Shown here one piece after another: positions 27,456-36,741 of a stretch of DNA of 49,642 nt. Location of the stretch: the NCBI GenBank assembly GCA_902634075.1, contig CACPJA010000002.1:1-49642 (forward strand), written 5' to 3'. This DNA is from an uncultured Gammaproteobacteria bacterium. GTDB taxonomy: Bacteria > Pseudomonadota > Gammaproteobacteria > Steroidobacterales > UBA11654. Numbering within the stretch: position 1 is the first letter of the stretch; every line of letters begins with the position of its first letter. Both the position numbers and the translations under genes were made by a program. The notes beneath the pieces are model-generated. The model searched no databases. It saw only the letters and a program-made list of their open reading frames with translations, and was not told the origin of the DNA.

Positions 27456-28385
27456 ATGCCACTAAAACCAACAAAACATATTTGGTTTAATGATGAACTT
27501 GTTCCATGGGAGGAAGCAAAGATTCATGTGTTGAGTTATGGGCTTCATTATGGCGCCGCTGTTTTTGAAGGAATAAGAGCTTATTCAACCAAAAATGGGA
27601 CAAAGATATTTAGATTAGAAGACCATATTAAAAGATTATTTAATTCTGCAAAGATCTACAGGATGAATATGCCATATGATATTGAGGCAATTATGCAGGC
27701 ATCAAAAAATATAATTACCACGAACAATTTAAACGATGGGGCTTATATCCGACCCATTGCTTTTCGTGGTTATAATGACCTAGGTCTCCACGCTTCTCTT
27801 GATGACGGAATTGATGTCGCAGTTGCAGCATGGGAATGGGGAGCTTATCTTGGAACTGATGGACAAGAGAAAGGTGTTGATGTTTGTGTTTCATCATGGA
27901 ATAAGATTGCCCCTAATACTATTCCAGTAATGGCTAAAGCCTCTGGTAACTACCTATCAGGAACTCTGGTAGCTATTGAAGCCAAAGAGAATGGTTATGA
28001 TGAAGGTATATGCCTTGACTCTAAAGGAATGGTAAGTGAGGGAGCTGGAGAGAATATATTTATGGTTAAGAATAATGAAATCTTTACCCCTCCTCTAAGC
28101 TCATCAATTCTTGATGGTATTACCAGAGATTCAGTCATTAAGATTGCTGAGAGCCAAGGCTATGAAGTTATCGAGAGAGAAATTGTTAGAGAGGAACTTT
28201 ATTTAGCTGATGAATTATTCTTTTCAGGTACTGCAGTTGAAATCACTCCAATAAGGAGCGTGGATAGGATTAATATAGGTAACGGCTCTAGAGGTTTAAT
28301 AACGCAAGAGATCCAAAAAGTCTTTTTCGGACTATTTGATGGATCAACTCCAGACGATTGGGGTTGGTTAGATAGTGTTGAATAA
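27456..28385 (+). CDS. ilvE: Branched-chain amino-acid aminotransferase
   Basis: 309-residue fold-type IV PLP aminotransferase that does the last step for Leu, Ile and Val. Lys161 (VMAKASGNY) binds PLP; the SYGLHYGAAVFEGIR and EGAGENIF motifs are intact. GAGGGG lies upstream of the ATG. Its 3' end overlaps leuC by 11 bases. Placement between leuA and leuC integrates it with leucine synthesis. Confidence 0.96.
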   Translation: MPLKPTKHIWFNDELVPWEEAKIHVLSYGLHYGAAVFEGIRAYSTKNGTKIFRLEDHIKRLFNSAKIYRMNMPYDIEAIMQASKNIITTNNLNDGAYIRPIAFRGYNDLGLHASLDDGIDVAVAAWEWGAYLGTDGQEKGVDVCVSSWNKIAPNTIPVMAKASGNYLSGTLVAIEAKENGYDEGICLDSKGMVSEGAGENIFMVKNNEIFTPPLSSSILDGITRDSVIKIAESQGYEVIEREIVREELYLADELFFSGTAVEITPIRSVDRINIGNGSRGLITQEIQKVFFGLFDGSTPDDWGWLDSVE

Positions 28386-29793
28386 TTCTCCAAAAACCCT
28401 CTTTGAAAAAATATGGGATCAACATGTCGTTGTTCCTGAGACTGAAGACACACCTGCTATCTTATACATTGATCTTCATTTGATTCACGAGGTTACAACT
28501 CCTCAGGCATTTACTCAATTAAAGGAAAGTAATTTAAGAGTAAGAACTCCCGAAAAAGTTTTAGCAACCATGGATCACTCCACACCGACTGTGCCAATCA
28601 AAACAATTAAGGATTTAGATTTAGTTGCTGAATCGGGCCCTGCTGAGCAAATCAGAGACATGATTAAAAATTGTCAAGATTTTGGCATCGAACTTTATGG
28701 TTTTGATAGTGATCGTAGAGGAATTGTGCATGTCATTGGTCCTGAATTAGGAGCAACTCAACCAGGCAGGACAATGGTTTGTGGAGACAGCCATACCAGT
28801 ACTCATGGAGCTTTTGGGGCTCTAGCTTTCGGTATAGGGACAACCGAAGTTGCCCATGTGCTTGCAACTCAATGCCTATTACAAAGAAAACCTAAAACAT
28901 TAGCCATTAATTTGAATGGAAACCTTAATAATGGAGTTTCTGCTAAGGATATAATCTTAAAAATTATCGGAACTATTGGAGTCGACGGTGGAACTGGACA
29001 TGTTATAGAGTACCGTGGAGATACAGTTTCTTCTCTTTCGTTAGAAGAAAGAATGACAATTTGCAACATGAGTATAGAAGGTGGAGCAAGAGCAGGAATG
29101 TTTGCTCCAGATGATGCAACTTTTGAGTACTTAGAAGGAAGACCAATGGTACCAAAAGGTGATGATTGGCATGAAGCAGTTGAGAAATGGAAACAATTGG
29201 TTAGCGATAAGGATTCTGTGTTTGATAAAGAGGTTGATATTGACGTAGATTCTCTCAAGCCTATGGTAACTTTTGGCACCAACCCAGGGATGGTTATGCC
29301 AATAGATTCTGAAGTCCCGGATCATGAAGGTAACCAGAGTTTCAAGCAAGCCCTTGATTACATGAAAGTAGAATCTGGAAAACCCCTTCTTCAAAAACCG
29401 ATTGATGTTGTTTTCATTGGTAGTTGCACTAATTCAAGACTATCTGATTTAAAGGACGCAGCAGAAATTCTTGAAGGCAGAAAAGTTGCCGATGGTGTTA
29501 GAGCAATGATTGTCCCTGGGTCTCAGGCTGTTAAGGCTGAGGCAGAGACAATCGGGTTGGATAAAATATTTCTACAATCAGGTGCAGAATGGAGGGAATC
29601 AGGTTGCTCTATGTGTCTTGGCATGAATGGTGACACCGTTGGCAATGGTCAATTGGCTGTAAGTACCAGTAATCGAAATTTTGAAGGCCGACAAGGCAAA
29701 GGTTCAAGAACGATTCTAGCTAGTCCTAAAACTGCAGCCGCTTCAGCAATATCAGGATTTGTTCAAGATCCAAGAATATTTGGAAACAATTAA
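28375..29793 (+). CDS. leuC: 3-isopropylmalate dehydratase, large subunit
   Basis: 472-residue aconitase-family protein that isomerises 2- to 3-isopropylmalate with LeuD. The 4Fe-4S ligands Cys351 (GSCTNSR), Cys411 and Cys414 (CSMCLGMN) are all present. The start is GTG at 28375, with TTG at the next codon as an alternative. Both lie inside the end of ilvE, so translation is probably coupled. The family N-terminus KTLFEKIWDQHVV begins a few residues in. Confidence 0.97.
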   Translation: MLNNSPKTLFEKIWDQHVVVPETEDTPAILYIDLHLIHEVTTPQAFTQLKESNLRVRTPEKVLATMDHSTPTVPIKTIKDLDLVAESGPAEQIRDMIKNCQDFGIELYGFDSDRRGIVHVIGPELGATQPGRTMVCGDSHTSTHGAFGALAFGIGTTEVAHVLATQCLLQRKPKTLAINLNGNLNNGVSAKDIILKIIGTIGVDGGTGHVIEYRGDTVSSLSLEERMTICNMSIEGGARAGMFAPDDATFEYLEGRPMVPKGDDWHEAVEKWKQLVSDKDSVFDKEVDIDVDSLKPMVTFGTNPGMVMPIDSEVPDHEGNQSFKQALDYMKVESGKPLLQKPIDVVFIGSCTNSRLSDLKDAAEILEGRKVADGVRAMIVPGSQAVKAEAETIGLDKIFLQSGAEWRESGCSMCLGMNGDTVGNGQLAVSTSNRNFEGRQGKGSRTILASPKTAAASAISGFVQDPRIFGNN

Positions 29794-29796
29794 ACT

Positions 29797-30369
29797 ATGG
29801 AAAAGATAATAAAATTTTCATCAAAAACAGTCGTGATGGCTAATGAAGATGTGGACACTGACCAAATAATTCCAGCTCGATTTTTAACACTTCCATCTAA
29901 AGAAGGAATTGGTGAATGTCTTTTTTACGATTGGAGATTCGATGAATCAGGACAGCCTAATAAAGATTTTATTCTTAACAAAGAAGAGTCTCAAAATTGT
30001 TCAGTACTGGTTGCAGGTAATAATTTTGGGTGTGGTTCCTCAAGAGAGCATGCACCTTGGGCTTTGGTTGATTATGGATTTAAAGCCATTGTTAGCACAT
30101 CGTTTGCTGATATTTTCAAAAACAATTCTCTCAAGAATGGCCTTATACCTATTACTGTTCCAAAAGAGATGCATAACTGGTTAATAAACAATCCAGGAGT
30201 TGAGGTAATGATTGATTTAGAAAATACCTTAATACAAACCCAGCATGGCCATCAATCATCTTTTCCTGTTGAGTCTTTTTCTAGATATTGTTTAATGAAC
30301 GGAATTGATCAGTTAGGATACATCCTTAGCCAGGAATCAGAAATTACAAAACACGAAAATAAAATATGA
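29797..30369 (+). CDS. leuD: 3-isopropylmalate dehydratase, small subunit
   Basis: 190 residues. Family marks are NEDVDTDQIIPARFL near the N-terminus and AGNNFGCGSSREHAPWAL near residue 70. It forms the LeuCD dehydratase with the preceding gene, 3 bases away. The stop overlaps the leuB start by 4 bases (ATGA). Confidence 0.97.
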   Translation: MEKIIKFSSKTVVMANEDVDTDQIIPARFLTLPSKEGIGECLFYDWRFDESGQPNKDFILNKEESQNCSVLVAGNNFGCGSSREHAPWALVDYGFKAIVSTSFADIFKNNSLKNGLIPITVPKEMHNWLINNPGVEVMIDLENTLIQTQHGHQSSFPVESFSRYCLMNGIDQLGYILSQESEITKHENKI

Positions 30370-31418
30370 AAGCGACTATAACACTCCTACCAGGAGACGG
30401 GATTGGACCCGAGGTTACCGACGAAGCAGTAAAAGTTCTAAGAGTTATTGAAGAAAAATTTCATCACTCATTTACATTAAATAATGCTCTATTTGGTGGC
30501 ATAGCAATTGATCAGACTGGATCTCCTTATCCACAAGAGACACAAGATTTATGCAAACAGGCAGATGCTGTTCTATTGGGCGCAGTTGGCGGTCCTAAAT
30601 GGAGTGATCCCAGAGCTAAAACGAGGCCTGAAAAAGGTCTTTTAGACATGAGATCGGATTTAGGTGTTTATGCAAACCTTCGGCAAATCAGGACCTATCC
30701 TCAATTGATTGATAATTCTCCAATTAAAAAAGAATACCTTGAGGGCGTAGATATTATCTTTGTGAGGGAACTAATCGGCGGCATTTACTTTGGAGAAAAG
30801 GAAAGAAGGGATGATTATGCTAAAGATGTTTGTGAATATTCAACTTCTGAGATTGAACGAATTACAGATGTTGCTGTGAAGTTGTCTCAACAAAGAAAAA
30901 AGAAGATCATATCCATCGATAAAGCAAATGTTATGGCAACCTCTCAATTGTGGAGAGAGGTTACGACAAAATACCTAGAAGATAACTTTCCTGAAATAGA
31001 AATAGAACATATGTTGGTTGATGCGGCAACCATGCATCTTCTCTCGAGGCCAGCTGATTTTGATGTGGTTTTAGCTGATAACTTATTTGGAGATATTCTT
31101 ACCGATGAAGCTTCTATGCTGACTGGCTCTATCGGAATGATTGCCTCTGCATGCCTAGGCGATAATAATTTCGGTGTTTACGAACCAATACACGGGTCTG
31201 CACCTGATATTCAAGGTAAAGCTATTGCGAACCCATGCGGCATGATTTTATCGCTGTCAATGCTCCTTAGACATTCACTAGATTTAAACGAAGAAGCAAT
31301 AGCTATAGAACAAGCAATTCACAATGTCTTAAATGACGGTATTTTCACAGCTGATCTATCTAAATCTAATAGCGTTAGTACGTCTACTATGGGCGATAAG
31401 ATAGCTCAAAAAATATAA
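30366..31418 (+). CDS. leuB: 3-isopropylmalate dehydrogenase
   Basis: 350-residue NAD-dependent decarboxylating dehydrogenase, third step of leucine synthesis. N-terminal LLPGDGIGPEV, the substrate arginines in GVYANLRQIRTYPQ, the metal-binding aspartates in ADNLFGDILTDEASMLTGS and the NAD-binding EPIHGSAPDIQGK are present. It is the last gene of the ilvC-leu set. No terminator is seen in the 81 bases before the his regulator gene, so read-through into the his operon is possible. Confidence 0.97.
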   Translation: MKATITLLPGDGIGPEVTDEAVKVLRVIEEKFHHSFTLNNALFGGIAIDQTGSPYPQETQDLCKQADAVLLGAVGGPKWSDPRAKTRPEKGLLDMRSDLGVYANLRQIRTYPQLIDNSPIKKEYLEGVDIIFVRELIGGIYFGEKERRDDYAKDVCEYSTSEIERITDVAVKLSQQRKKKIISIDKANVMATSQLWREVTTKYLEDNFPEIEIEHMLVDAATMHLLSRPADFDVVLADNLFGDILTDEASMLTGSIGMIASACLGDNNFGVYEPIHGSAPDIQGKAIANPCGMILSLSMLLRHSLDLNEEAIAIEQAIHNVLNDGIFTADLSKSNSVSTSTMGDKIAQKI

Positions 31419-31438
31419 TTTCCCTCTACTCTTTTTAC

Positions 31439-31466
31439 TTGCTATATAAACATTACTACATATAAT
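31439..31466 (+). promoter_or_regulatory. Promoter of the his regulator/histidine operon
   Basis: TTGCTA (31439-31444, four of six matches), a 16-base spacer, and a perfect TATAAT (31461-31466). The predicted transcription start is near 31473, giving a 5' leader of about 27 bases. The -10 overlaps the left edge of the inverted repeat at 31464-31487. Confidence 0.65.
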
Positions 31467-31487
31467 GTGCTAACACGTTAATACATT
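31464..31487. promoter_or_regulatory. Candidate HisR operator (24-base inverted repeat)
   Basis: Half-sites AATGTgcTAACa and cGTTAatACATT match as an inverted repeat at 9 of 12 positions per arm (AATGT-nn-TAAC / GTTA-nn-ACATT). It covers the end of the -10 box and the predicted transcription start, the classic repressor position. It lies upstream of a TrpR-family gene that heads the his operon. The binding itself is inferred. Confidence 0.65.
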
Positions 31488-31499
31488 GGTATATATATT

Positions 31500-31802
31500 A
31501 TGAAAATTGATAGAGTGTTTAATAGTAAACAAGAAGAAGAAAGAGAAGAAAAATTCTACAAAGCCATCATGACGCTTAGCAATCTTGATGAGCATAAAGC
31601 TTTTTTTAACGATATTTGTACACCAGCTGAACTTCAGTCAATCAAAGATCGTTGGTCGGTGGCTGAACTTCTTGATAAAGGCTACACATATCGAGAAATT
31701 AACACACTAACGGGAGTAAGTGTCACCACAATAGGTCGAGTAGCAAGATTTCTTCATGACGGTTCAGGTGGCTATTCGCTCGCATTAAAGCGACTCAAAT
31801 AA
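31500..31802 (+). CDS. TrpR/YerC-family regulator heading the his operon (HisR-like)
   Basis: 100-residue all-helical DNA-binding protein. The helix-turn-helix lies at about 60-85 (GYTYREINTLTGVSVTTIGRV), followed by a short tail. Similarity is to YerC/YecD-type TrpR relatives. By homology to TrpR it may bind an amino-acid corepressor, here most plausibly histidine. From memory, YerC relatives have been proposed as histidine regulators (HisR) in Firmicutes. Its stop overlaps the hisG ATG as TAATG, so it is made with the enzymes it may control. No Shine-Dalgarno is seen. Confidence 0.85.
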   Translation: MKIDRVFNSKQEEEREEKFYKAIMTLSNLDEHKAFFNDICTPAELQSIKDRWSVAELLDKGYTYREINTLTGVSVTTIGRVARFLHDGSGGYSLALKRLK

Positions 31803-32698
31803 TGTCAGATAAAAGGATAAAAATAGCGATTCAAAAATCAGGTCGCTTAACAGAACACTCCACTTCCCTTTTGCAAAAGTGTGGACTAATCTTCAGTCAC
31901 GCTAAAGATCAATTGATCGGATATGGCGAGAATATGCCCTTTGATCTAATGTTTGTTCGTGATGATGATATTCCAGACCTGGTACAAGATAACCTATGCC
32001 AGTTAGGCATTGTTGGCCTAAATGTGGCTATGGAAAAACAAATAGGTTTGGAAGATGCAAAGAAAGCATGTGCTTATTCAATAGAACAGACACTTGATTT
32101 TGGTCAATGCTTGCTTGCTTTTGCTTATCCAGAAGATTCGGGATATTCAGCTATCGAGCAGCTTGAAGGTAAGACGATTGCTACAAGCTACCCATTTATT
32201 GTTTCCAAATACATAGACGAAAAAAAATTGAATATTAAGATTACTGAATTTTCTGGTGCTGTTGAGGTAGCTCCGAGTTTAGGTAAAGCTGAAGCAATTT
32301 GCGACTTGGTTTCCTCTGGCGCTACGCTTAAGGCTCATAATTTAACTCAGGGTGAAACTATCCTTGATAGCACTGCCGTTGTGATTCAATCAAATAATTC
32401 TTTGGGCGATAAAGAACAACTGTGGGTTTCTAAGCTTTTGGAAAGAATTAATGGTGTCCTTCAAGTCAGAGAGAGTAAATACATTATGATGCATGCTCCT
32501 AAAGATTCGATTCACACAATAACTGAACTCTTACCAGGAACTGAATCCCCAACAATTATTCCTCTGGAAGGAACAAGTGAGATTGTAGCAGTGCATGTGG
32601 TTTGCAAGGAAACAATATTCTGGGAGACCTTAGAGGACCTTAAATCTATCGGTGCCTCTTCTATTCTTGTTGTTCCAGTTGAAAAGATGTTGATGTAG
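31802..32698 (+). CDS. hisG: ATP phosphoribosyltransferase (long form)
   Basis: 298 residues; first and feedback-inhibited step of histidine synthesis, joining PRPP and ATP. N-terminal IAIQKSGRLTEHS and the PRPP-binding-loop region SGAVEVAPSLGKAEAICDLVSSG are visible. The C-terminal ~75 residues (about 220-298) form the histidine-binding ACT-like regulatory domain, so this is the hexameric long form that needs no HisZ. Confidence 0.96.
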   Translation: MSDKRIKIAIQKSGRLTEHSTSLLQKCGLIFSHAKDQLIGYGENMPFDLMFVRDDDIPDLVQDNLCQLGIVGLNVAMEKQIGLEDAKKACAYSIEQTLDFGQCLLAFAYPEDSGYSAIEQLEGKTIATSYPFIVSKYIDEKKLNIKITEFSGAVEVAPSLGKAEAICDLVSSGATLKAHNLTQGETILDSTAVVIQSNNSLGDKEQLWVSKLLERINGVLQVRESKYIMMHAPKDSIHTITELLPGTESPTIIPLEGTSEIVAVHVVCKETIFWETLEDLKSIGASSILVVPVEKMLM

Positions 32699-32700
32699 TT

Positions 32701-34014
32701 ATGAGTCTTGAAAAGATAATCAATTGGGATGAAGTCTCTGAGGAAAAAAAGGTTGATCTATTAGAAAGACCGATTCGGGTTGTTCGCCAAGATCAGAACG
32801 AGATTATCGAAAAAATATTCGCTGCAGTGATGAGTCAAGGTGATAAAAAGTTAAGAGAGTACACAAAGGCTTTTGATAATGTCGAGATCGAATCAATAGA
32901 GATGACAGTTCAAGAGATTGATGAATCAATTGCACAAACACCAAAAGAGTTAAAGGATTCCATAAGGAATGCGATTGAAAATATAAAAAGCTTTCACGAA
33001 TCTTTTTCCAATACAGATGATATTGCAGTCGAAACTGTTGCTGGAGTTAAATGTAGCTCTATAACCAGACCAATTGAAAAAGTTGGTCTTTATGTGCCAG
33101 CAGGAAATAATCCCCTGCCCTCTACTGCGATGATGTTGGGGGTTCCTTCAATGATTGCTGGCTGCCCAGATAGAGTCTTGGTTTCACCTCCTAATAAAAA
33201 TGGTGTCGTGGATCCAACAATTGTGACTGTTGCGCATTTTTGCAACATTAATCGTATTTTTAAAATAGGAGGAGCTCAAGCAATTGCTGCTCTTGCATTC
33301 GGCACAGAAAGTGTTCCTCAGGTTAATAAGATATTTGGCCCAGGCAATAGTTGGGTTACTCAAGCAAAAAGATTAATTTCAAGCTATGACGCCAGCGTAT
33401 CAATTGATATGCCAGCAGGGCCAACTGAAGTTCTTATTATCGCTGACGGAAATTCTGATCCTTTACATATAGCTTTTGATCTCTTATCTCAGGCTGAGCA
33501 TGGGGTTGATTCACAAGTTATTCTATTATCAACGAGTCGAAGACAACTTTGTAAAGTCCAGGAACAAATAAAAGAATCTTTAAAAACTTTATCGACTAGA
33601 GAGATAGCCGGGCAAGCGATGACTAACAGTAAATTTATCTTAGTCGATAACCTAGAGACAGCAATCAATATTTCCAATGAATATGCCCCTGAACATTTGA
33701 TTCTTTCGTTTGATGCAGCAACTGATTGCCTTTCTAAAATAAAATCTGCAGGTTCAGTTTTTCTTGGGATGTGGAGCCCAGAATCAGCCGGTGATTATTG
33801 CAGTGGAACAAATCACGTTCTTCCAACTGGTGGTTTTACAAAATCACTTAGTGGAATTACTGTTGCAAGCTTCCAAAAAACTATCTCAGTTCAGGAGATT
33901 ACAAAGAAGGGTTTAGGAAATCTATCAAACGATATAGTCAAGCTAGCTCGTGCAGAAGGTCTTGAAGCTCACGCTAGAGCAGTTGAAGTAAGGTTGAGTA
34001 AAAATGGATATTGA
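32701..34014 (+). CDS. hisD: Histidinol dehydrogenase
   Basis: 437-residue zinc enzyme that oxidises histidinol twice to histidine. Family motifs are GLYVPAGNNPLPSTAMM, KIFGPGNSWVTQAKR, DMPAGPTEVLIIAD and SQAEHGVDSQ, with the catalytic Glu-His pair in YAPEHLIL. It starts 2 bases after hisG and overlaps hisC by 11 bases. Confidence 0.97.
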   Translation: MSLEKIINWDEVSEEKKVDLLERPIRVVRQDQNEIIEKIFAAVMSQGDKKLREYTKAFDNVEIESIEMTVQEIDESIAQTPKELKDSIRNAIENIKSFHESFSNTDDIAVETVAGVKCSSITRPIEKVGLYVPAGNNPLPSTAMMLGVPSMIAGCPDRVLVSPPNKNGVVDPTIVTVAHFCNINRIFKIGGAQAIAALAFGTESVPQVNKIFGPGNSWVTQAKRLISSYDASVSIDMPAGPTEVLIIADGNSDPLHIAFDLLSQAEHGVDSQVILLSTSRRQLCKVQEQIKESLKTLSTREIAGQAMTNSKFILVDNLETAINISNEYAPEHLILSFDAATDCLSKIKSAGSVFLGMWSPESAGDYCSGTNHVLPTGGFTKSLSGITVASFQKTISVQEITKKGLGNLSNDIVKLARAEGLEAHARAVEVRLSKNGY

Positions 34015-35068
34015 TATCAGAAGTATAGTCAGACCAGAGGTGCTGAGTTTAAAACCTTATGTGCCAGCTAAAAAAGTTACAAATAAAGTCAGATTAAACG
34101 CGAATGAAAGTCCATTTTCTGTAACTGAAAAGGCAGAAGCAATGTCGCTAAATTTATATCCAGATGCAGTTCCTTATAAAATTAGAAGTTCAGTTGCTAA
34201 TTATTTAGGCATTGTGGAAGAGAATTGTGTTGTAACGAGAGGCAGCACTGAAGCAATAGATATTTTAATCCGTACTTTTTGTTCACCTAAAGATGACGAG
34301 ATTATTATTTTCCCACCGACATTTGAAATGTATCAGTTTTATGCAGCTATACAGGGAATTAATATTGTTCGCGTTCCTTTACTCGAAGATAGCAACTATC
34401 AAATTGATATTGATGTTTTTAAAAGCAAATTAAGGAAAAAAAGTAAGCTGACCTTTCTTTGCTCTCCCTCTAACCCTACAGGCCATTCGATAGATACAAG
34501 TTCTATTTACCAGGTTTGTGAATCGTTAAAAGGTTACGGTCTTTTAGTTCTAGATGGTGCGTACGCAGAATTTTCTGACCAAGCTGTTTATCGAGAAATA
34601 CTCAACGATTTCTCCAATGTGGTTGTCTTAAGGACTCTATCAAAAGCTTTTGGCCTAGCAGGATCACGATGCGGTGCTTTGATTGGTAGTAATGAGATAT
34701 GTGAATATATTATGAGAGTTATACCACCCTACTCTTTCTCAAAACCATCAGAGGAGACGGTCCTTCAGTCATTAACCGATGAAGGCATAGAAAAATCAAA
34801 AGAAAACATAAAATTAATACTCAAGGAACGCCAATACTTAGAAAATCAGTTAAGAGATTTAACCTGCGTTGATAAGGTATTCCCATCAGAAACGAATTTT
34901 GTCCTTGTAAAAACTACTGACGCAGAACAATTTTGTGAACGAGCAAAAGAATCGGGATTTCTTTTACGTAATGTTGGTTATCAACCAACTCTAAATAACT
35001 GTGTAAGAATTACTGTCGGCAGTAGAGAGCAAAACCGATGTCTTATAAGAGGCTTAAAAGATGAATAA
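34004..35068 (+). CDS. hisC: Histidinol-phosphate aminotransferase
   Basis: 354-residue fold-type I PLP aminotransferase making histidinol phosphate from imidazole acetol phosphate. RLNANESPF near the start, SPSNPTG near residue 154, and PLP-lysine Lys214 in LRTLSKAFGLAGSRCG are diagnostic. The start lies inside the end of hisD, and its 3' end overlaps hisB by 8 bases. Confidence 0.96.
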   Translation: MDIDIRSIVRPEVLSLKPYVPAKKVTNKVRLNANESPFSVTEKAEAMSLNLYPDAVPYKIRSSVANYLGIVEENCVVTRGSTEAIDILIRTFCSPKDDEIIIFPPTFEMYQFYAAIQGINIVRVPLLEDSNYQIDIDVFKSKLRKKSKLTFLCSPSNPTGHSIDTSSIYQVCESLKGYGLLVLDGAYAEFSDQAVYREILNDFSNVVVLRTLSKAFGLAGSRCGALIGSNEICEYIMRVIPPYSFSKPSEETVLQSLTDEGIEKSKENIKLILKERQYLENQLRDLTCVDKVFPSETNFVLVKTTDAEQFCERAKESGFLLRNVGYQPTLNNCVRITVGSREQNRCLIRGLKDE

Positions 35069-36140
35069 TCAATCACAAAAAATACTCTTTATAGATCGGG
35101 ACGGGACTTTAATTTTTGAGCCTGAGGATTTTCAAGTTGATTTGCTTTCTAAGATCCGTTTAGTGCCAGGCGTTATTGAGGCTTTAGCTAAGCTTAAAGA
35201 TAGTGGTTATCTTTTAGTCATGGTTACAAATCAAGACGGACTGGGCACAGACTCATTTCCTGAAGCTGATTTTCAAAAATGTCAGAAGTTTATAATTGAT
35301 CTATTGGCTTCACAGAATATTACCTTTGAGAGAGTCTTTATATGCCCTCACTTTGAAAGGGATCAGTGCGATTGCAGAAAACCCAGGACAGGCTTATTAA
35401 CTCAATTTCTTGTAGATCAGAGTATCGATAAAGCCAGATCTTACGTTATTGGTGACAGAGACACCGATCTTCAGTTAGCGGACAATCTCGGTTTGCAAGG
35501 TATAAAAATTAATCCAAAGACCGAAGATGAATGGATTCGTATCAGCGACTCTATTTTGAGCCAAGATCGAATGGCTTTAGTTTCCAGAGAAACTAATGAG
35601 ACTAAAATAACCGCAAGCGTCAATCTCGACTCTTCTTTACCATTATCGATTAATACAGGCATAGGTTTTTTCGATCATATGATTGAACAATTAGGGAAAC
35701 ATTCGGGAATATCAATAGAATTAAAATGCAATGGAGATCTGGAGGTTGATCAGCATCATACGGTAGAAGACGTATCAATTACATTGGGTCAAGCTATCAA
35801 AGAGTCCTTAAGCAACAAAAGAGGAATCGGTCGCTATGGTTTTACTCTTCCAATGGACGATGCTCTAGCAACAATTGCTATTGATCTATCGGATCGACCA
35901 TTTTTTAAATTTAATGGGGAGTTTAGAAGAGAAGTTATTGGAGAGTTACCAACTGAATTAGTTCCACACTTTTTTTATACCTTCAGTCAATCACTCGGAG
36001 CAAATATACATTTGAGCGTTTCAGGTGAGGATGATCACCATAAAATAGAAGCCTGTTTTAAGGCTCTTGGTAGAGCCCTATCTCAAGCTCTAAGTATTTC
36101 AGGAAACAAAGATCTGCCTTCTACAAAAGGAACATTATAA
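35061..36140 (+). CDS. hisB: Bifunctional histidinol-phosphatase / imidazoleglycerol-phosphate dehydratase
   Basis: 359 residues with two domains, as in Enterobacteria. Residues 1 to about 165 are a HAD phosphatase with DRDGT (Asp12 and Asp14) and a zinc-binding CPHFERDQCDCRKP loop. Residues from about 170 on are the dehydratase with GIGFFDHMIEQLGKHSG and QHHTVEDVSITLG, plus the later DDHHKIEACFKALG metal site. Both activities of the pathway are therefore covered. hisH starts at the next base after the stop. Confidence 0.97.
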   Translation: MNNQSQKILFIDRDGTLIFEPEDFQVDLLSKIRLVPGVIEALAKLKDSGYLLVMVTNQDGLGTDSFPEADFQKCQKFIIDLLASQNITFERVFICPHFERDQCDCRKPRTGLLTQFLVDQSIDKARSYVIGDRDTDLQLADNLGLQGIKINPKTEDEWIRISDSILSQDRMALVSRETNETKITASVNLDSSLPLSINTGIGFFDHMIEQLGKHSGISIELKCNGDLEVDQHHTVEDVSITLGQAIKESLSNKRGIGRYGFTLPMDDALATIAIDLSDRPFFKFNGEFRREVIGELPTELVPHFFYTFSQSLGANIHLSVSGEDDHHKIEACFKALGRALSQALSISGNKDLPSTKGTL

Positions 36141-36740
36141 ATGAAACAGCAAGTTGCTATTATCAGCTCAGTAGGCTCTAATCTAGCTTCTCTTAAATTC
36201 GCTTTAGATCGACTAGATGTCAATTATTGTGAGACTGAGGATCCTCAAAAAATTATTAATTCCAGCCATGTAATTTTACCGGGTGTTGGGTCTGCACAAA
36301 AAGCGATAAAGACCCTAAAGAACAATGATCTAATTGAGGTTATCCCATCACTAAATCAGCCAACTTTGGGAATTTGTCTCGGCATGCAGTTACTGATGCA
36401 AACATCCAATGAGAATAACTGTGAATGCTTAGGAATCATAGAAGGTAATTGTGAATCATTTGAAGCTGATCGTGACCACCCTGTACCCCATATGGGCTGG
36501 AACAGCCTGAGTATTAATTATTCATCAGAGTTAACTAATGAGATAAAAGAAGGCGAGTATTTTTATTTTGTGCATGGTTACTATATTCCAATTCTTAAGG
36601 AGACTGTCGGGATCACAGAGTATGCATCATCGTTTTCATCAATTATCCAAAAAGACAATTTTTTTGGCACTCAATTTCACCCTGAAAAATCAGGATTACA
36701 GGGAGCAACTCTGTTATCTAATTTCTTAAATATTCAATAA
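36141..36740 (+). CDS. hisH: Imidazole glycerol phosphate synthase, glutaminase subunit
   Basis: 199-residue class I glutamine amidotransferase that makes ammonia for HisF. The nucleophile is Cys79 in TLGICLGMQLL; the His/Glu of the triad lie in TQFHPEKSG near the C-terminus. hisA begins 1 base after the stop. Confidence 0.96.
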   Translation: MKQQVAIISSVGSNLASLKFALDRLDVNYCETEDPQKIINSSHVILPGVGSAQKAIKTLKNNDLIEVIPSLNQPTLGICLGMQLLMQTSNENNCECLGIIEGNCESFEADRDHPVPHMGWNSLSINYSSELTNEIKEGEYFYFVHGYYIPILKETVGITEYASSFSSIIQKDNFFGTQFHPEKSGLQGATLLSNFLNIQ

Positions 36741-36741
36741 T

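Noticed and set aside
28869..29282. 137-residue minus-strand frame inside leuC
   Set aside because: Shadow of a strongly conserved gene; composition and motifs are not protein-like.
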